Source: Oscillospiraceae bacterium | GTDB lineage: Bacteria; Bacillota; Clostridia; Oscillospirales; Ruminococcaceae | Assembly: GCA_003508605.1 (NCBI GenBank) | Contig: DNUB01000069.1 | Coordinates: 1 to 7,081, forward strand | Direction: 5' to 3' | DNA: 7,081 bases | In this document: one piece after another, positions 1-6,792 of the stretch | Position numbering within the stretch: position 1 is the stretch's first letter | Layout of the letters: every line of letters starts with the position of its first letter | The notes under the pieces: generated by a model | Databases searched by the model: none | Seen by the model: only the letters and a program-made list of their open reading frames with translations | Told to the model about the DNA's origin: nothing | Program-made: the position numbers and the translations under genes

Positions 1-35
1 GCAAAGATTGTCTACTTTCAGTCAGGTATTAGTAT

Positions 36-57
36 ATAATTGTGCAATGTTGCCTAA
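36..57 (-). repeat. Repeat-like end motif, left edge copy
   Basis: Read on the minus strand, this stretch begins TTAGGCAACATTGCACAATT. It matches the plus-strand sequence at 7029-7047 at 16 of 19 positions (GGCAACATTGCACAATTAT against GGCAACGCCGCACAATTAT). The two copies are inverted relative to each other, and each extends outward beyond the window. Similarity fades after about 20 bp, which would fit the end of a dispersed element. It starts 25 bases after the gpmI stop. No transposase is visible here, so the mobile nature is inference. Confidence 0.4.
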
Positions 58-81
58 AATCTCACAAAATCAAAGCTTGAA

Positions 82-1662
82 CTAAACCATGCTCTCTTCC
101 CAGCAATCGGGAGCTGTCAAGCCGAATATCTTTGCAACGGTAGGCGCAATATTAGCCAGACCGTATTTGTCCGAGGGCTTGATTTCAAACCTTTCGTCCT
201 TATCATAAATGATAAAGGGTACGGGGTTAAGGGAGTGAGCCGTTCTTACGGCAACCTCGCCCTTTTTGTTCTTTTCGAGCATCTCGTCCGCATTTCCGTG
301 GTCGGCGGTAACAAGCATTGTAACTCCGCATTCGTCGCATACCTTTTTAAGTCTTGCAAGACCGATATCAACGCTCTCCACACCGATTATGGTGCTTTCA
401 AGGCTTCCCGTGTGTCCTACCATATCGCCGTTTGGGAAATTGCAGCGGATAAAGTCGTACTCGCCGCTTTCAATAACCCTTATAAGGTCGTCAACTATTT
501 CAGCGGACTTCATCCATGGACGCTGATCGAAGCTTACATTATCCGAAGGAATCTCCTTAAAGGTTTCCAGCTCCTCGCTGAACTTTGCGCTTCTGTTTCC
601 GTTCCAGAAATAGGTTACATGGCCGTATTTCTGCGTTTCGCTTACCGCATACTGCTTGTATCCGTTGTTTACAAGCAATTCGGAAAGGGTGTTCTTGATT
701 TCGGGAGGATTTACCAAAAATCTCTTGGGCAGCTTCAGATCTCCGTCGTACTGAAGCATTCCCGCATATACCACATCGGGCTTAGCTCCTCTGTCAAAGA
801 ATGTGAATATATCATTGTCAAACGCCATGGAAAGCTCAATGGCTCTGTCGCCTCTGAAGTTATACAGAATAACGCTGTCCTTATCGTTAACGGTACCCAC
901 AGGCTGTCCGTTTTCGGCAATAACAAATGCGGGCAGATCCTGATCTATTATTCCCTCGTTTTCGTTTCTGTAGGCTTCGATAGCTTCCTTAGCCGAGGCA
1001 AACTGTCTGCCCTCGCCCTTAACGTGAGTTTTCCAGCCTGCCTCCACCATGCCCCAGTTAGCCTGATAGCGATCCATGGTGATCTTCATTCTTCCGCCGC
1101 CGCTGGCAATTCTTCCGTCAAAGCCGCCGTCGTTTAATTCCGCAAGCTTGTTTTCAAGCTGCTCAACATATACAAGTCCGCTGGTGGCGGGAACGTCTCT
1201 TCCGTCAAGGAGAATATGGACTCTTACCCTGGAAACTCCTTCCTTTTTGGCTTCTTCAAGCATATTGAAAAGGTGTGAAATGTTGGAATGAACGTTTCCG
1301 TCGGAAAGAAGCCCGATAAAATGGAGAACCGAGCCGTTTTTCTTAACGTTTCCCACAACCTCCTGCCATGTGTCCGAGCCATACATTTTTCCGCTTTCTA
1401 TGGATTCGTTTACAAGCTTTGCTCCCTGTGAATAAATCTGACCGCAGCCGATGGCGTTATGTCCTACCTCGCTGTTGCCCATATCGTCGTCGGAGGGCAG
1501 ACCCACTGCGCCTCCGTGAGCCTTAAGCCTTGTGTTTGGGCAGTTTTTAAGCAGCCAATCGAGAGTAGGTGTGTTGGCAAGGGTAACCGCATCGCCGAGT
1601 CCCGTCTTGCTGAATCCCACGCCGTCCATAACTACCAATAAAATAGGTTTTTTAGCCTTCAT
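82..1662 (-). CDS. gpmI: 2,3-bisphosphoglycerate-independent phosphoglycerate mutase
   Basis: This cytoplasmic glycolytic enzyme interconverts 3-phosphoglycerate and 2-phosphoglycerate through a phosphoserine intermediate, using two metal ions (normally Mn). The 526-residue protein is of normal family length, about 510-550. The N-terminal VVMDGVG motif supplies the metal ligand Asp13. MGNSEVGH carries the phosphorylated Ser64. The inserted transferase domain shows His125, LLDGRD (about 151-156, with Asp153 and Arg155) and MDRY with Arg198. The C-terminal metal ligands are Asp413 and His417 (NGDMVGH), Asp454 and His455 (TADHGN), and His476. No key residue is missing. The ATG at 1660-1662 has a GGAAGG site at 1676-1681 but with a long 13-nt gap; there is no better start. 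The gene lies 35 nt after tpiA and is likely co-transcribed with it. No clear intrinsic terminator is visible in the 81 bases that follow. Confidence 0.98.
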   Translation of the reverse strand: MKAKKPILLVVMDGVGFSKTGLGDAVTLANTPTLDWLLKNCPNTRLKAHGGAVGLPSDDDMGNSEVGHNAIGCGQIYSQGAKLVNESIESGKMYGSDTWQEVVGNVKKNGSVLHFIGLLSDGNVHSNISHLFNMLEEAKKEGVSRVRVHILLDGRDVPATSGLVYVEQLENKLAELNDGGFDGRIASGGGRMKITMDRYQANWGMVEAGWKTHVKGEGRQFASAKEAIEAYRNENEGIIDQDLPAFVIAENGQPVGTVNDKDSVILYNFRGDRAIELSMAFDNDIFTFFDRGAKPDVVYAGMLQYDGDLKLPKRFLVNPPEIKNTLSELLVNNGYKQYAVSETQKYGHVTYFWNGNRSAKFSEELETFKEIPSDNVSFDQRPWMKSAEIVDDLIRVIESGEYDFIRCNFPNGDMVGHTGSLESTIIGVESVDIGLARLKKVCDECGVTMLVTADHGNADEMLEKNKKGEVAVRTAHSLNPVPFIIYDKDERFEIKPSDKYGLANIAPTVAKIFGLTAPDCWEESMV

Positions 1663-1697
1663 ATTACAAATTATTCCTTCCTGAATTATTCAAATAA

Positions 1698-2471
1698 TCA
1701 GCCGTTTTCGGCAGCCTTAATGATTACAGTAAAGTCCTGAGCCTTAAGTGAAGCGCCGCCGATAAGACCGCCGTCCACATTTTCCTTGGAAACAAGCTCT
1801 TCTGCGTTTTTAGCGTTCATAGAGCCGCCGTACTGAATTGTAATGCTGTCGGCGGTTTCCCGGTCGTACAGCTTTGCAAGCTGAGTGCGGATAAATGCGC
1901 AAACCTCCTCCGCCTGCTCGGCGGTTGCGGTTTTGCCCGTGCCTATAGCCCAAACGGGCTCGTATGCAATAACGCATTTCTTAACGTCCTCTTTGGAAAC
2001 AGCAAAGAAATCAAGCTTAATCTGACGTGCAATAACCTCCTCGGTAATATTGCATTCTCTTTCCCAAAGCAGCTCGCCTACGCATACTATAGGCTTAAGT
2101 CCTGCCGCAAGAGCCGCCTTTGTGCGCTTGTTTACGGTTTCGTCCGTTTCGTTGAAATACTGTCTGCGCTCGGAGTGACCGAGAACAACATACTCAACGC
2201 CCATTTCCGCCAACATATCTGCGCTGATTTCACCTGTGAATGCGCCGCTCTTCTCAAAGTGGCAGTTCTCTGCGCCAATCTTAATGTTTGTTCCCTCAGT
2301 AACGTCAAGAGCTGTTTCAAGGTTAGTAAAGGGTACGCACGCCACAATCTCCACGCCCTTAACATCGGCAACAAGCGGCTTAAGCTCTTCAAGGAGAGCC
2401 TTTGCCTCGGGACGTGTCTTGTTCATCTTCCAGTTTCCCGCAATAATTGCTTTTCTGACATTTTTCTTCAT
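1698..2471 (-). CDS. tpiA: Triosephosphate isomerase
   Basis: This cytoplasmic enzyme interconverts dihydroxyacetone phosphate and glyceraldehyde 3-phosphate. The 257-residue protein is a single TIM barrel of standard length (about 250). Landmarks in order are AGNWKMN with catalytic Lys15, LGHSERR with catalytic His99, AYEPVWAIGTGK with catalytic Glu171 followed by the mobile loop 6, YGGS (214-217), and the phosphate-binding GGLIGGASL near 234-242. The ATG at 2469-2471 is preceded by an AAAGGAAA-type site about 10 nt away, and the N-terminus fits the family. The gene begins 27 nt after the acyltransferase stop and ends 35 nt before gpmI, so these three genes are probably one transcript. I saw no convincing promoter in the last 150 bases of the acyltransferase gene. 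Confidence 0.98.
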   Translation of the reverse strand: MKKNVRKAIIAGNWKMNKTRPEAKALLEELKPLVADVKGVEIVACVPFTNLETALDVTEGTNIKIGAENCHFEKSGAFTGEISADMLAEMGVEYVVLGHSERRQYFNETDETVNKRTKAALAAGLKPIVCVGELLWERECNITEEVIARQIKLDFFAVSKEDVKKCVIAYEPVWAIGTGKTATAEQAEEVCAFIRTQLAKLYDRETADSITIQYGGSMNAKNAEELVSKENVDGGLIGGASLKAQDFTVIIKAAENG

Positions 2472-2498
2472 AATCTAAATTTCCTTTCTTTTATTAAA

Positions 2499-3578
2499 TT
2501 ATTTTACAACTTTAATACCGATAATAAATCTGAGAGGGGGGATTCTTTTGCATATCTCATAAAGTCCAACGGTAAGGACAAAGCTTAATGCAGCAATCAG
2601 TACATACTGTATCGGGAGAGACAAATCGGTTTTCACAATAAGGAATCCCACTGCAGCAAGCACCGTCTGATGCAGCCAATAAACAGGGAAGCAAGCGGGC
2701 GAAAAATATTCGGTGAATTTGTTCTTGAAATCAAGGAATTTCGCCCCAACAGCCATTGCTCCCAAAACGCCCGTCCACTCCAAGGCTCTGAAGTCAAGAT
2801 ACCAAAAAACCTCGCTTTCGACCCCCGCATTATACATAACACAGCGGAAAATCATCATGGCAAGCCACAATACGCCAAGCAATATCCAATTGCGCTTCAG
2901 CTTTTCCATAACATTGTCGTCGGTAAATAAAAAGAATCCCAACAAAAAGCATACGGAAAATTCAAGCACGCCTTTTCCGCCAATGTTTGCAATCAATCCG
3001 CCTGCGCTTAGCAGCAGAAACCCGCCGACGACTATCACCCCGACAGGTATTTTGGACAGCTCCGGCTTCCTGTTCAGCCCGGCGTACCAAGCATTCAAGG
3101 GCAAAAACACCAGCGAAATCACAAGCAGGAATAATATAAACCATAAATGTCCCGGCGTAAAGCCTCCGTCATATCCCGTAAGATCGGTCCATTTGGTAAA
3201 AAACACCGAATAATGCCCAAAAAATCCGCCTTGATAGTCATTGTAAAAAACGTCCGCCAGAAAGCTCTGTATCGGTATCCAAACAATCAAACCGCTCACA
3301 AGCGGAACAAGGAGTCTATGAACACGCTCCTTTGCATATTCGGCCGCCGTTCGTTTTTTCAGGGCATAAAAAGCCGACGCTCCCGCCAGTGCAAACATCA
3401 GGGACATCCACCAAGGATACACCGCCAAATCAATATATCGCAGCGGGGGGATCTCTCCGCCGTAAACATAAAAGCTGTAATAGCCGCCCGAAAGAAAACA
3501 CATTGAGGCGTGAAACGGAAAAAGCATCAAAATTGACAAAATTCTTAAATTGTCAATAAAATACTTCCTTTTACTCAA
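2499..3578 (-). CDS. Acyltransferase family 3 integral membrane protein, TTG start
   Basis: This polytopic membrane protein resembles the acyltransferase-3 family (Pfam PF01757), which moves acyl groups onto surface sugars, lipids or antibiotics; the substrate here cannot be told. With the start chosen it has 359 residues. Family marks are the N-terminal YFIDNLRILSILMLFPFH with conserved Arg12 and His23, GHLWFILFLL at 143-152, and FPVYWLHQ with His313 near the C-terminus. About ten hydrophobic segments are spread through the chain. An upstream ATG at 3624-3626 is open in frame, but it lies inside the pgk terminator hairpin. The TTG at 3576-3578 has AGGAGG 5 nt upstream and starts right at the family N-terminus. 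Codons are more mixed than in pgk (AAA, TTG, CGA, TCG and AGA all used), as expected for a modestly expressed or later-arriving gene. It sits between pgk and tpiA, which suggests insertion into a glycolytic cluster rather than a metabolic link. Confidence 0.88.
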   Translation of the reverse strand: MSKRKYFIDNLRILSILMLFPFHASMCFLSGGYYSFYVYGGEIPPLRYIDLAVYPWWMSLMFALAGASAFYALKKRTAAEYAKERVHRLLVPLVSGLIVWIPIQSFLADVFYNDYQGGFFGHYSVFFTKWTDLTGYDGGFTPGHLWFILFLLVISLVFLPLNAWYAGLNRKPELSKIPVGVIVVGGFLLLSAGGLIANIGGKGVLEFSVCFLLGFFLFTDDNVMEKLKRNWILLGVLWLAMMIFRCVMYNAGVESEVFWYLDFRALEWTGVLGAMAVGAKFLDFKNKFTEYFSPACFPVYWLHQTVLAAVGFLIVKTDLSLPIQYVLIAALSFVLTVGLYEICKRIPPLRFIIGIKVVK

Positions 3579-3583
3579 CAAAG

Positions 3584-3589
3584 CCTCCT
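3584..3589 (-). promoter_or_regulatory. Ribosome binding site that fixes the acyltransferase start
   Basis: The minus strand reads AGGAGG followed by CTTTG and then TTG. This perfect Shine-Dalgarno sequence, 5 nt from the TTG codon at 3576-3578, decides the start in favour of TTG over the ATG at 3624. An adjacent in-frame TTG at 3579-3581 is only 2 nt away, too close to be used. Confidence 0.8.
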
Positions 3590-3597
3590 GATCAAAC

Positions 3598-3627
3598 AAA
3601 AATATGCCGCCGCTGTGCGGCGGCATA
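3598..3627 (-). terminator. Intrinsic terminator of pgk
   Basis: On the minus strand an 11-bp perfect stem, TATGCCGCCGC with loop ACA and GCGGCGGCATA (3603-3627), is followed directly by TTTTT (3598-3602) and then GTTTG. It lies 15 nt after the pgk stop. The GC-rich stem plus U-tract predicts efficient termination. Only 9 bases separate its U-tract from the acyltransferase ribosome binding site, so no separate promoter fits between them. Confidence 0.9.
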
Positions 3628-3642
3628 CCGTAATATCGATAA

Positions 3643-4863
3643 TTACTTGTCCTGGATTACGTCTATGCCGGGAAGTACCTTTCCTTCAAGGTATTCAAGA
3701 GAAGCGCCGCCGCCTGTGGAGATATGGCTCATCTTGTCTGCAAAGCCGAGCTGTACAACGGCAGCCGCACTGTCGCCGCCGCCGATAATGGTGGTGGCGT
3801 CCGCCTCTGCAAGTGCCTGCGCTACGGCAATAGTGCCCTTTGCAAGAGTGGGATTCTCAAATACGCCCATAGGTCCGTTCCATACAACCGTCTTTGCCGC
3901 CTTGGCTTCATTTGCAAACAGCTCCATAGTCTTGGGTCCGATATCAAGTCCCTCCATATCGGCGGGAATCTTGTCGGAATCTACCGTTCTTACCTCAATA
4001 GGTCCGTCGATGGGATCGGGGAATCCTGCGGCAATAGTCGTATCGATGGGAAGGAGGAGCTTCTTTCCGTTCTTTTCCGCTTTTTCGATCATTTCCTTGC
4101 AGTAGTCTATCTTTTCGTCGTCAACCAAAGACTTTCCTACTTCCATACCCTTTGCTTTAAGGAAGGTGTATGCCATACCGCCGCCGATAATAAGAGTATC
4201 GCACTTTTCAAGAAGATTGCTGATAACATTCAGCTTATCCGCAACCTTTGCACCGCCCAAAATAGCGACAAAGGGACGAACGGGGTTTTCAACGGCGTTG
4301 CCCAAAAACTCGATTTCCTTATTCATCAGATAACCCACAGCCGTTTCCTTAACGAACTTGGTAACACCGGCGGTAGAAGCGTGCGCTCTGTGAGCGGAGC
4401 CGAAAGCGTCCATAACAAAGATCTCGTTATTGACCAAATCAGCCAATTCCTTGGAGAAGCCCTCGCCGTTCTTGGTTTCGTCTGCGCCTCTGAAGCGGGT
4501 GTTTTCCAAAACAACGATCTCGCCGTCGTTCATCTCCGCAACAGCCTTTTTGGCGTTTTCGCCTACCACGGTATCGTCAGCGGAAAAAACCACCTTCGTC
4601 TTAACCAGCTCCGCCAATCTGTCGGCGGCGGGCTTTAAGGAGAATTTAGCCTCAGGACCGTTCTTGGGCTTTCCCAGGTGAGAACAGAGAACTATTTTTG
4701 CGCCGTTTTGGGACAGCTTGTTAATAGTGGGGAGAGCGGCAACGATTCTGTTATCGTTGGTGATTTTTCCTTCCTTCATGGGAACGTTGAAATCCACGCG
4801 GACAAGTACATGTCTGCCCTTTACGTTAAGGTCTTCCACATTTTTCTTGTTAAGCTTGCTCAT
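3643..4863 (-). CDS. pgk: Phosphoglycerate kinase
   Basis: This cytoplasmic enzyme transfers phosphate from 1,3-bisphosphoglycerate to ADP, the first ATP-forming step of glycolysis. With the start chosen the protein has 406 residues, normal for bacterial PGK. The N-domain substrate site shows RVDFNVP (22-28), Arg39, SHLGKP (61-66), ENTRF (120-124) and [13 protein letters not shown] (151-163). The C-domain nucleotide site shows [10 protein letters not shown] (201-210), GGGM (227-230), WNGPMGVFE (328-336), GGGDS (361-365) and STGGGA (382-387). The frame stays open to an ATG at 4942-4944, but the ATG at 4861-4863 has GGAAGG 7 nt upstream and gives the canonical N-terminus; the extra 27 residues are leader. 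Lys and Asn codons are mostly AAG and AAC, as expected for high expression. It has its own promoter and its own terminator, so it can be made independently of tpiA and gpmI. Confidence 0.98.
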   Translation of the reverse strand: MSKLNKKNVEDLNVKGRHVLVRVDFNVPMKEGKITNDNRIVAALPTINKLSQNGAKIVLCSHLGKPKNGPEAKFSLKPAADRLAELVKTKVVFSADDTVVGENAKKAVAEMNDGEIVVLENTRFRGADETKNGEGFSKELADLVNNEIFVMDAFGSAHRAHASTAGVTKFVKETAVGYLMNKEIEFLGNAVENPVRPFVAILGGAKVADKLNVISNLLEKCDTLIIGGGMAYTFLKAKGMEVGKSLVDDEKIDYCKEMIEKAEKNGKKLLLPIDTTIAAGFPDPIDGPIEVRTVDSDKIPADMEGLDIGPKTMELFANEAKAAKTVVWNGPMGVFENPTLAKGTIAVAQALAEADATTIIGGGDSAAAVVQLGFADKMSHISTGGGASLEYLEGKVLPGIDVIQDK

Positions 4864-4870
4864 AAAGTTA

Positions 4871-4876
4871 CCTTCC
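4871..4876 (-). promoter_or_regulatory. Ribosome binding site that fixes the pgk start
   Basis: The minus strand reads GGAAGG, then TAACTTT, then ATG. The 7-nt spacing is near ideal. It supports initiation at 4861-4863 rather than at the in-frame ATG at 4942-4944, which lies at the predicted transcription start. Confidence 0.75.
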
Positions 4877-4949
4877 TTTTTTATTGAATTTTTATTTTGA
4901 ACTTTGAACATATTAGAGTAATAATTTTTTGCAATTATCACCAAATAAT

Positions 4950-4978
4950 ATTTTAGCAGAAATCGGAAAAGATTTCAA
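4950..4978 (-). promoter_or_regulatory. Sigma-A-type promoter of pgk
   Basis: The minus strand has -35 TTGAAA (4973-4978), a 17-nt spacer and -10 TAAAAT (4950-4955), each one base from consensus. A TG one base before the -10 (TGCTAAAAT) gives an extended -10. Transcription would start near 4943, leaving an AT-rich leader of about 80 nt. In that leader I see only a tandem GTTCAAAGTTCAAA and no riboswitch-like fold. The promoter lies about 25 bases outside the repeat at 5004-5163. Confidence 0.75.
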
Positions 4979-5003
4979 GTACATTTTACAAATATTTACT
5001 TAT

Positions 5004-5163
5004 GGGCTTCTCTAAAACCGATTTAAAAAAGCAAAAAGCGGACGTAGTGCGTTGGCTGCAAGGAAAGTCGGCAAAACAAAGCTGTATGCCTTGCATGGAG
5101 ATTTGAAGCAGCAGAGGTTGTGCTCCACATATTTTTGCTCAAGCAAGGGTTTTAGAGATGCCC
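5004..5163. mobile_element. MITE-like palindromic repeat, fuller copy
   Basis: This 160-bp non-coding element is bounded by 16-bp terminal inverted repeats with one mismatch: GGGCTTCTCTAAAACC at 5004-5019 and GGTTTTAGAGATGCCC at 5148-5163. It is flanked by a direct TTAT at 5000-5003 and 5164-5167, consistent with a 4-bp target duplication. The arms continue to pair inward, for example GCAAAAA near 5030 with TTTTTGC near 5132, and TGCAAGG with CCTTGCA around the middle. A second copy lies at 6668-6781. It has no ORF, so any movement would need a transposase elsewhere. It begins 16 bases after the degV stop and, in RNA, would fold into a long hairpin at the degV mRNA tail. With the pgk promoter and leader it fills the 316-base gap between pgk and degV. 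Confidence 0.75.
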
Positions 5164-5179
5164 TTATATGCGGCAGCCA

Positions 5180-6049
5180 TTATCTTCTCGCCTTGCCCTT
5201 AACGATTACGCCGATAAAGTTTGTGCCCGCATTGCAGGCTACAACGCCGCCGCAGGTTTCCTTCATTGTAAGATCATATCCGGTTTTTTTAGACAAGGTT
5301 TTTTGAAAAAGCTCCTCCATTTCGGGGTTGGTGGTAGTCAGCAGATGCCACGGTGTTTCGGGTATCATTCTTTCGCTTATATACTCCGCTGCGGCGGCAA
5401 CGGCGGCTTTTTCGCCCCTGCACTTCTTCACTACCCTGCTTTCGCCGTCGATAAGGGAAATAACGGGCTTTAAGGACAGCATTTCCCCTAAAAAGGCAGC
5501 GGCTGCGCTTATTCTTCCTGATTTTTTCATATGGCGGAGGTTAAAGCCGATAATATAAATTTCGCAGCAGTTAAACCAATCCTCCATAAACGCCAATACC
5601 ATTTTGCAGCTCTGCCCCGCCTCCAGCTTTCTTGCCGCTTCAACAACGGGATAGCCGTAGCCTAAGGAATAGCAGTGACTGTCCATAATATGAAATTCGG
5701 TATTTCCCAGCCCGCCCTCTTCTTTAAGGATATTGTAAGCCTGCACCGCATTTGCGTAGGTCTGCGAGCCGGTGGAGTTGATAAGAACAACTATTACGTC
5801 GTCATAGCCCTCCTTAACGCACTCTCTGAATTTTTCCTCAAAGCGGGGCACCGTGATCTGACTTGTTTTGGGCAGCTCCTCGGAATTTGCCTCCAGCTCC
5901 AGAAATTCCTCGGCAGTGTAGGTGACCCGCTCAACTATCGATCTGTCCCCCAAGGTAATGTCGAAATTCATAATGTCGATGCCGTAGCGTGCCTCATCCT
6001 CCTTTGAAATGTCGCAGCCGCTGTCGGCAATAATCTTTACTTTTGCCAT
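5180..6049 (-). CDS. DegV family fatty-acid-binding protein (FakB-like)
   Basis: DegV proteins bind a fatty acid and, in Firmicutes, the FakB members present it to the kinase FakA for phosphorylation; the kinase is not in this window. The 289-residue protein is of family length (about 280-290). In order it shows IIADSGCDIS near residue 6 (family usually DST-D), PKTSQ with Thr62 (60-64), INSTGSQTYANA (90-101) at the usual SSGLSGT site, DSHCYSLGYG (123-132), LRHMKKSGRIS with Arg179 (171-181), and LKPVISLIDG (193-202). Near the C-terminus the usual H-x-G-P-G motif is CNAGTNFIG (272-280): Asn273 replaces the His that contacts the ligand head group. The ATG at 6047-6049 has AAAGGA 8 nt upstream. 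It follows the methyltransferase by 86 nt without an obvious terminator, so the two may share a transcript. Lipid ligand and partner are unknown. Confidence 0.92.
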   Translation of the reverse strand: MAKVKIIADSGCDISKEDEARYGIDIMNFDITLGDRSIVERVTYTAEEFLELEANSEELPKTSQITVPRFEEKFRECVKEGYDDVIVVLINSTGSQTYANAVQAYNILKEEGGLGNTEFHIMDSHCYSLGYGYPVVEAARKLEAGQSCKMVLAFMEDWFNCCEIYIIGFNLRHMKKSGRISAAAAFLGEMLSLKPVISLIDGESRVVKKCRGEKAAVAAAAEYISERMIPETPWHLLTTTNPEMEELFQKTLSKKTGYDLTMKETCGGVVACNAGTNFIGVIVKGKARR

Positions 6050-6135
6050 CTTTAATATCCTTTCTTTGTTTGATATCGGTTTGTCTTTAATTCAGGCGAC
6101 GCCCTGCGTTGACTGTGCGGTTCCGCCTTTATTCC

Positions 6136-6645
6136 CTAAGTGTTGTTTTCTGCTTTCCACACATACTCGGTAAGCCGTCCCTTGTTCTGAAGCTCGGGAA
6201 AACCCCATTGCCTTAAAACCTCATATGCGCCTATCGCTGCGCTGTTTGAAAGATTAAGGCTTCTCATCTCGCCGATCATGGGTATTCTTACGCAACGGTC
6301 CTTATTGCGGTACAGCAGCTCCTCCGGCAGCCCTTTATCTTCTCTTCCGAAAACTATGTAGCATTTATCGGGATATTTAACATCGCAATATGTGTTCACC
6401 GCTTTTGTGGAATAATAAAAATATTCTCCCTCGGTTTTTTCAAAAAAATCCTCAAACCCCTCATAATAGCTTATATCCAGATAATGCCAATAGTCAAGCC
6501 CTGCGTGCTTCAGCTTTTTATCGTCCGCCGAAAAGCCCATGGGCTTTATCAGGTGCAGCCTTGCCCCCGTAACGGCGCAGGTGCGTGCTATATTTCCCGT
6601 ATTCTGCGGAATTTGAGGTTCTGCCAAAACTATGTTTAATTCCAT
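6136..6645 (-). CDS. trmL: tRNA (cytidine(34)-2'-O)-methyltransferase, TrmL/YibK type
   Basis: This SPOUT-fold methyltransferase uses S-adenosylmethionine to methylate the ribose of wobble nucleotide 34 in certain tRNA-Leu isoacceptors. The 169-residue protein is near the usual length for this small dimeric family (about 155-170). Diagnostic motifs are the N-terminal LAEPQIPQNTGNIARTCA (7-24), HLIKPMGF (31-38), LKHAGLDYW (45-53), IVFGREDKGLP (97-107), and the knot-forming RIPMIGEMRSLNLSN (120-134) with AIGAYEVLRQW after it. The last two blocks form the AdoMet-binding trefoil knot. The ATG at 6643-6645 has a modest AGCAGG 4 nt upstream; no alternative start fits the family. Its leader is occupied by the repeat at 6668-6781, with a strong promoter beyond it. 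The exact tRNA target is inferred from family identity. Confidence 0.93.
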   Translation of the reverse strand: MELNIVLAEPQIPQNTGNIARTCAVTGARLHLIKPMGFSADDKKLKHAGLDYWHYLDISYYEGFEDFFEKTEGEYFYYSTKAVNTYCDVKYPDKCYIVFGREDKGLPEELLYRNKDRCVRIPMIGEMRSLNLSNSAAIGAYEVLRQWGFPELQNKGRLTEYVWKAENNT

Positions 6646-6667
6646 AATGCCTGCTCTTTTCTGTAAT

Positions 6668-6781
6668 GGACTTCTCTAAAACCCGGTTTGAAAAGCAAAA
6701 GCGGGTGGAGTGCGCAGGCTGCGGGGAGGTTTGAAGCAGCAGAAACCGTGTTTCCTACGTTTTTGCTCAAGCAAGGTTTTA
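6668..6781. repeat. MITE-like repeat, shorter degenerate copy in the trmL leader
   Basis: This copy aligns end to end with the element at 5004-5163 in the same orientation. Shared blocks are the left end CTTCTCTAAAACC, the TTTGAAGCAGCAG block, and TTTTTGCTCAAGCAAGG near the right end. It lacks roughly 40 bases of the middle of the longer copy and the outermost right terminal repeat (GAGATGCCC is replaced by unrelated sequence), and no target duplication is visible. As RNA its arms can still pair (GCAAAA with TTTTGC, GCAGC with GCTGC). It ends 22 bases before the trmL start codon. Confidence 0.72.
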
Positions 6782-6792
6782 TCAACGGTTGT

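Noticed and set aside
1..81. Terminator after gpmI
   Set aside because: No stem with a following U-tract is found; the only self-complementary spot is a hexameric AAGCTT.
235..1137. Long plus-strand open frame opposite gpmI
   Set aside because: It is antisense to a gpmI gene with all catalytic residues, has no ribosome binding site, and encodes no recognisable protein; it reflects codon bias of the real gene.
2472..2640. Possible tpiA promoter inside the acyltransferase 3' end
   Set aside because: A TAAAAT -10-like hexamer exists near the acyltransferase stop, but no acceptable -35 lies 16-18 bases upstream; too weak to list.
3724..4638. 304-codon plus-strand open frame opposite pgk
   Set aside because: It is fully antisense to an intact, strongly biased pgk gene and has no family features or initiation signals.
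4864..4944. 27-residue N-terminal extension of pgk
   Set aside because: The upstream ATG falls at the predicted transcription start, the extension spells out the AT-rich leader and the ribosome binding site, and the canonical PGK N-terminus starts at 4863.
4864..5003. Search for a redox (Rex) or CggR-type operator or a riboswitch upstream of pgk
   Set aside because: No TTGTTAA/TTAACAA-style palindrome or structured leader is visible; only an AT-rich leader with a small tandem GTTCAAA.
5004..6781. CRISPR array made of the two related repeats
   Set aside because: There are only two copies, over 100 bp each, 1.5 kb apart with genes between them; the terminal inverted repeats fit a MITE-like element instead.
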